Shown here: positions 59,761 to 64,000 of the stretch, piece after piece
How the letters are laid out: each line of letters begins with the position of its first letter
How positions within the stretch are numbered: position 1 is the stretch's first letter
Assembly (NCBI RefSeq): GCF_021018805.1
Contig: NC_086253.1
Location: forward strand, 35,217,583 to 35,281,582
From: Prinia subflava
Lineage: Eukaryota; Chordata; Aves; Passeriformes; Cisticolidae
Direction: 5' to 3'
DNA length: 64,000 nucleotides
The notes under the pieces: model-generated
Databases searched by the model: none
Told to the model about the DNA's origin: nothing
Seen by the model: the letters and a program-made list of their open reading frames with translations, nothing else
Translations under genes and position numbers: made by a program

Positions 59761-62700
59761 GTATTTTAACACTTTCTTTACTTTAGATCATAAAATCATT
59801 GCAAAATATTGCAGCAAAAGTCTCAGTGTATTAGCAAAGGAACACCAAACACCAAATGTAGTCTTGTCAATTTATATAGTATATATAATTATATATATAT
59901 AATTCATATATTAGTATGTCTTAATGAAAGAACCTATAATACCACAACGAAATATAAGGAGAAGGCATGACATTATCTCTTTCAGTCTGTAGTTTCATTA
60001 GGGTCCTAAAAAATTAAATAATTCCTCCTTTAACAACTTCAAGCTAGTAGTAATGCTAGTAAATACCTTCAGCTACATTTAGACACAGGTGCACTCAAAA
60101 TGCTGTAATAAATTAAGAATTTACTTAGACTTTCACACACTTTTATCCATTTTAATTTAGAATATACATTTCATTCCAAATTTCAGAAGCATTACTAAAA
60201 TTATTCAAGATATAATAAAATATAATATAAATATAATAAAAAATTCTGCCTACACCCAAATTGTATTGTGAACCTTGAATTCTGCTGGGTTTTTCTTAAT
60301 TTTAGGCATGATCCTGGTTTCTAAAACCGATTATTGATTTTGGTGTTTCAAGCAGAAATAACACAGACCAAATTTTCAGGAAGCAGACTGTAGGAGTTCT
60401 GCACTGCAAATCAGTTTAGAATTATATTATTTTATATTGTTAGAATTTTTTTCTAGGCACTTGGTCATGAGACTCAGAAATACAGCAAAATCCTTATTTA
60501 AATCCTTTGCACTGTACTGTTATGGTCACTGACCAGTGAATCAGGAAATGTCTTTTGAAATCTGTTTTGTTTGTTTAGACAATCCCTCAGAGCAAGATGA
60601 TGTATTTAGGAATACAGCTTAAGGATGTAATTCAAACTTAATGATATTTATTTCTTAATATTCTGTACCTTCTTTTTAACTGTAGGACACAGCTTTAAGC
60701 AGATTTCACTCATTTAAAAATAAATTTTTAGTTGTTTTAAGAAGTTGAATAAACTCTACAAGGCATGCCAACTGGCAGGCACAGATGCCCACAATACACA
60801 CACTGATATTTATAAAGCATTTCACAAATAGTCACAAAAAACCTCCAAAAGTGACCAAAAGAAAACCTCCAAAAACCCCACCAAGCCAGCTGACAAAACA
60901 TTTAATTTTAATTCATGATTAGTGATAGTTTCTAAATAACATAAAGGAAAGTTTTGTTCTACCTGCAGATTAAATGTAGCAAAGGAGAGTATAGTAGTGC
61001 AATTTAGATGCAGGAGAAAAAAACAGAAGGCACTCAAAAATAACTGTAAGAAACCTCACATTTTATATTAAGTGTGTATAGTCATTATTTCCAACAGCTC
61101 AAAGTATTTTGTTTCAGAAACACTGTATATTTTGTTTGTGTCATGCAATCAGTTCCCACATTCACAAAAAACAACATGGAAGGATGTGAATGGCTGAAGC
61201 TGTTTTAATCCACCATGAAAGACAAATGTTCTTCCCCAGGCTTCAACATTTGTATCCAAGTTCCTAATTGCTTTTCATGCCCTAACAGTTTTTCATTTTA
61301 CACTGATGTACTTTCCTGGACTCCTCATCTCTCCCCTAGGCCCAGAAATCATTATGGAGTTTTACATATTCTGTCCAAAATACTTCTTTTCCCACTAATT
61401 ATTTCCCTACCTCATTATTTGTGACATTTCTACAACTAGAGAAATGAAATAGATAAACCTGCAATATCATCAGTAAATGATCATTACATTATATAGGTTT
61501 GGGCACGATATTTTCAAGATTGTACATAGACAGTATATTGCAACATCAAGTTTCAGGTAATATATTGCAGTTTGTGGGTATTTATGTATCCTATACTTTG
61601 GATAAAATGGGTCTATAATGAATAAAGTGCCCTGGTATACTTAAAATCAACACTTAATCAAGCTTGTATCTGACGGAAGCAAAAGGTCAGAAAAACCCAA
61701 AATGCAGCTCATTGTTCTTCCTATTACGTGCATCTGTTTGACTAAACACATAACAGTGTGTTTTACTGAATGAGAGCTAGCAACACATAAAAATACTGAG
61801 AATAAATAAGAAAAAAATATAAATTATCACAAGTATTAAACAAAAGCCAAGGAGATAATTATTGTATATCAACTATTAGCACAATATCCTGGAATTATAT
61901 TATGACATACAAACAACAGCAACAGCAGCTGTTTACCAAATAATAACCTTTGGAAAACTATTTATTCCAAATAATAAATACCTAGTGGAATCAATAGGCT
62001 TTCCATTGACATTTATTAATTTTCTCAGAAGCCTCAGATGATCAGTGTTTCCTATGTACTCTTTTATTATTAGTTCATATGAACTTTTCTGACTTCTCTT
62101 TGGCTTACAGTATTTGTAAGCAAGAAACACATTTGACATTGGTATATAGCAGTGGTCAAAAACCTACATGCAAGTGCTCAAAGTAAACCAACTCTTCACC
62201 GCCACCATCACTCCTAAAACTGAAACCTCAAAACATAGGCTTGCATTTTCTCTGTAGCATATTATACTCCTCAAAAGATGTTCACTTTTCTAAAAGCGTT
62301 GTTCAAAAAATGTACACTGGAAGACTCAGTTGAGCAGCTCAGTATTACAAATCCTGAACAGACTCTTAAGTTGGGTCAACTCTCTTACCACATTCCTAAG
62401 AGTGATCACAGGATATATCCCACCATGGTTCAAGAATACCAACACATTCTCACCTCCTTTTAAGACTGTCTTGTACATGTCATTAGTTAGATATAGCTTG
62501 CCCTAAGGATTATCATCAGTCAAATAATAAAGAAATAAATAACTTTGGATGATGCTAAATGTATAGAAGTGAGAGATTGTACACAGTACACAACATTATA
62601 GTTATGAAATTTAGCAGCTTATAATTTGACAATATATCATTTCTGTGTTGCTTTTATTCTGTACAGGCTAAAGACAAATAGAGATGTATTTTATGGAGAT

Positions 62701-63565
62701 GTGTTTTGGGTGCATTAAGTCTCCTCCACAGACAGCAGAATGAGTATTTTGGGGTTATTCACTTGATTTTGTATTACCTAAAGTGCCAGTTTTGCTACAG
62801 ATTGATGTCTTGGTAGAGTTCAAGATCACACTGGTAAACCTCAATTCTGTAGGATTTTTTTTAATTTGTTTTGAACAACAGTAAGCAGTCTATTTTTACT
62901 GCTGAGTGCTAGATTCCTAACTGTGTGAAATTTCTTCTAGATTTCTGAAATGTATGAAATTTAGCTTACGTAGCAGCTAGTGTCTTCTGCCACATTAATA
63001 TCTTTAATAAGTTTAAGGAAAGAAACTGACTTTTATGTGATCTTCTCCCCGATAAATTTTATTGCATAGGAATGGAGATGAGCTTTGCTGATTAATGGGC
63101 TTGGAACCTGCTGTTTGTTACAGTTATCAGTTTTACAGAACTGTACCAAAACCCTGGTTATTGCAGTAATATTAAGCACATGAAGGATGACCTTTTTGCT
63201 TCATCCCCCACTGCAGTGTGGGTCCCCGGCCTCATCTCCAGGTCACTATCTTGGTTCCATCTTGATCATTATGTTTAGCTATTATAAAACCTTAACATGC
63301 AAAAGGTTAAGACGGTTTCAGTGCAATTACAAAATCTCTGGGATCATTTCATCTTCTAAAATAAACAGATCAGAAAGTTCTAAATTCTTTGTAAACATAT
63401 TTTCAAACGCTTAATTAGTTGTAAACATATTTTTAGGCAAGTCTAACTTGCCTCTGAATATTAAGTACAGAAAACTACATAGCTTCCCACTCCTTCCCTT
63501 TTTTTAGTCTATAAATGTAATGCCTTAAATGAGATTTGTTAAGTACTTACTGGAATGAGAGTAAA
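59761..63565. other. AT-rich stretch, no gene
   Basis: No gene or transposon recognised. TA-rich simple sequence at 59876-59912 and 60205-60241. A/C-rich duplicated word AAAACCTCCAAAA near 60838-60876. Open frames are short and domainless. Confidence 0.55.
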
Positions 63566-64000
63566 GCAAGCTGTGGACAAAGGAAAAAGTCATTTACCTG
63601 GAATTCTGCAAGGTATTTGACATGGCCCCCCACAACACCCTTCTCTGTAAATTGAGAGGTCTGTATTTGATGGATGGACATTATTGAGCCTCCAGGGTGG
63701 TCTTAATGGGGCCTTTCAGTATCTAAAAGGAGGATATGAGAGAGCTAGAGAGGTACACAGTGATAGAACAAGGCTTTAAACTGAAAGAGGGTAAGTTTAG
63801 ATTGGATTTTAGGAAGAAATTCTTTACTGTGACACTGGTAAGACATAGGGACAAGTTGGCCAGAGCAGTTGTAAGTGTGCCATCCCTGGAAATGCCTGTT
63901 CAGGCTGGATGGGGTTCTGAGCAACCTGACCTTGTGAAAGCTGTCCTTGTCCACGCCACAGGGCTTGGAACTAGGTGGTCTCTAAGGTGCCCTCCAAGCC
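63566..64000 (+). mobile_element. CR1 LINE with internal deletion, running off the window
   Basis: Plus-strand CR1. The first part (63566-63682) is reverse-transcriptase motif A: the frame from 63595 reads YLEFCKVFDMAPHNTLL, where CR1 elements usually have Y-L-D-F-C-K-A-F-D. The first, catalytic, Asp is Glu here. After about 63685 the sequence jumps directly to the end of ORF2 and 3' UTR ('CTTTAAACTGAAAGAGGG', 'GGAAGAAATTCTTTACTGTG', 'CCATCCCTGGAAATGCC', 'AGGCTGGATGGGG'), so motif C and the rest of the palm and thumb are missing. The copy continues past the last base of the window, just short of the usual tail. Confidence 0.88.

Noticed and set aside
1..64000. CRISPR array, operons, bacterial or phage genes
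   Set aside because: No regularly spaced direct repeats, no dense coding and clear avian retroelements throughout.

Overview
The window looks like non-coding nuclear DNA from a bird, most likely a passerine (songbird). It is clearly AT-rich. I found no convincing complete protein-coding gene, no rRNA, no functional tRNA and no CRISPR-like array. The open frames are short, lack support and mostly overlap repeats. The bird assignment rests on CR1 LINE fragments, whose 3' ends carry the typical 'CCTTCCAACTC ... ATTCTATGATT' tail instead of poly-A, and on LTRs with the avian 'TGG(T)TTAACCCC' terminus. The songbird assignment rests on a tRNA-Ile-headed SINE with a CR1 tail (about 33.0-33.16 kb), a type known from passerines such as TguSINE1 of zebra finch.

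Layout. Positions 1-1438 are a stack of endogenous-retrovirus LTRs: the 3' part of one plus-strand LTR, then an older minus-strand LTR (222-1438) interrupted by a younger minus-strand solo LTR (540-1190) with a 5-bp target duplication. At 4.9-5.1 kb is a minus-strand CR1 tail. At 6.3-6.8 kb a CR1 reverse-transcriptase remnant is split by a 309-bp solo LTR with a 6-bp target duplication. At 15.5-16.4 kb there is a very diverged minus-strand CR1-related copy. CR1 tails or bodies follow at 24.6, 43.6, 44.6, 46.7, 53.5-54.3, 54.4-54.6 and 63.6-64.0 kb. The last one runs off the window end. A truncated LTR end lies at 31.36-31.5 kb, and GC-rich repeat-like blocks lie at 43.2, 47.2-47.7 and 59.5-59.7 kb. 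The stretches between are unique-looking AT-rich DNA with simple repeats, a few neat hairpins and a few sequences that could be conserved non-coding elements or isolated exons of a gene with very long introns.

How it works together. It does not form an operon or pathway. The history that can be read is one of retroelement layering: old CR1 and LTR copies, later cut by younger solo LTRs. All CR1 copies seen are truncated, and at two sites a reverse-transcriptase catalytic residue is replaced, so none looks able to move itself. The region is best annotated as intergenic or deep-intronic DNA of a songbird. Family assignments come from recalled consensus features, not from a database search.
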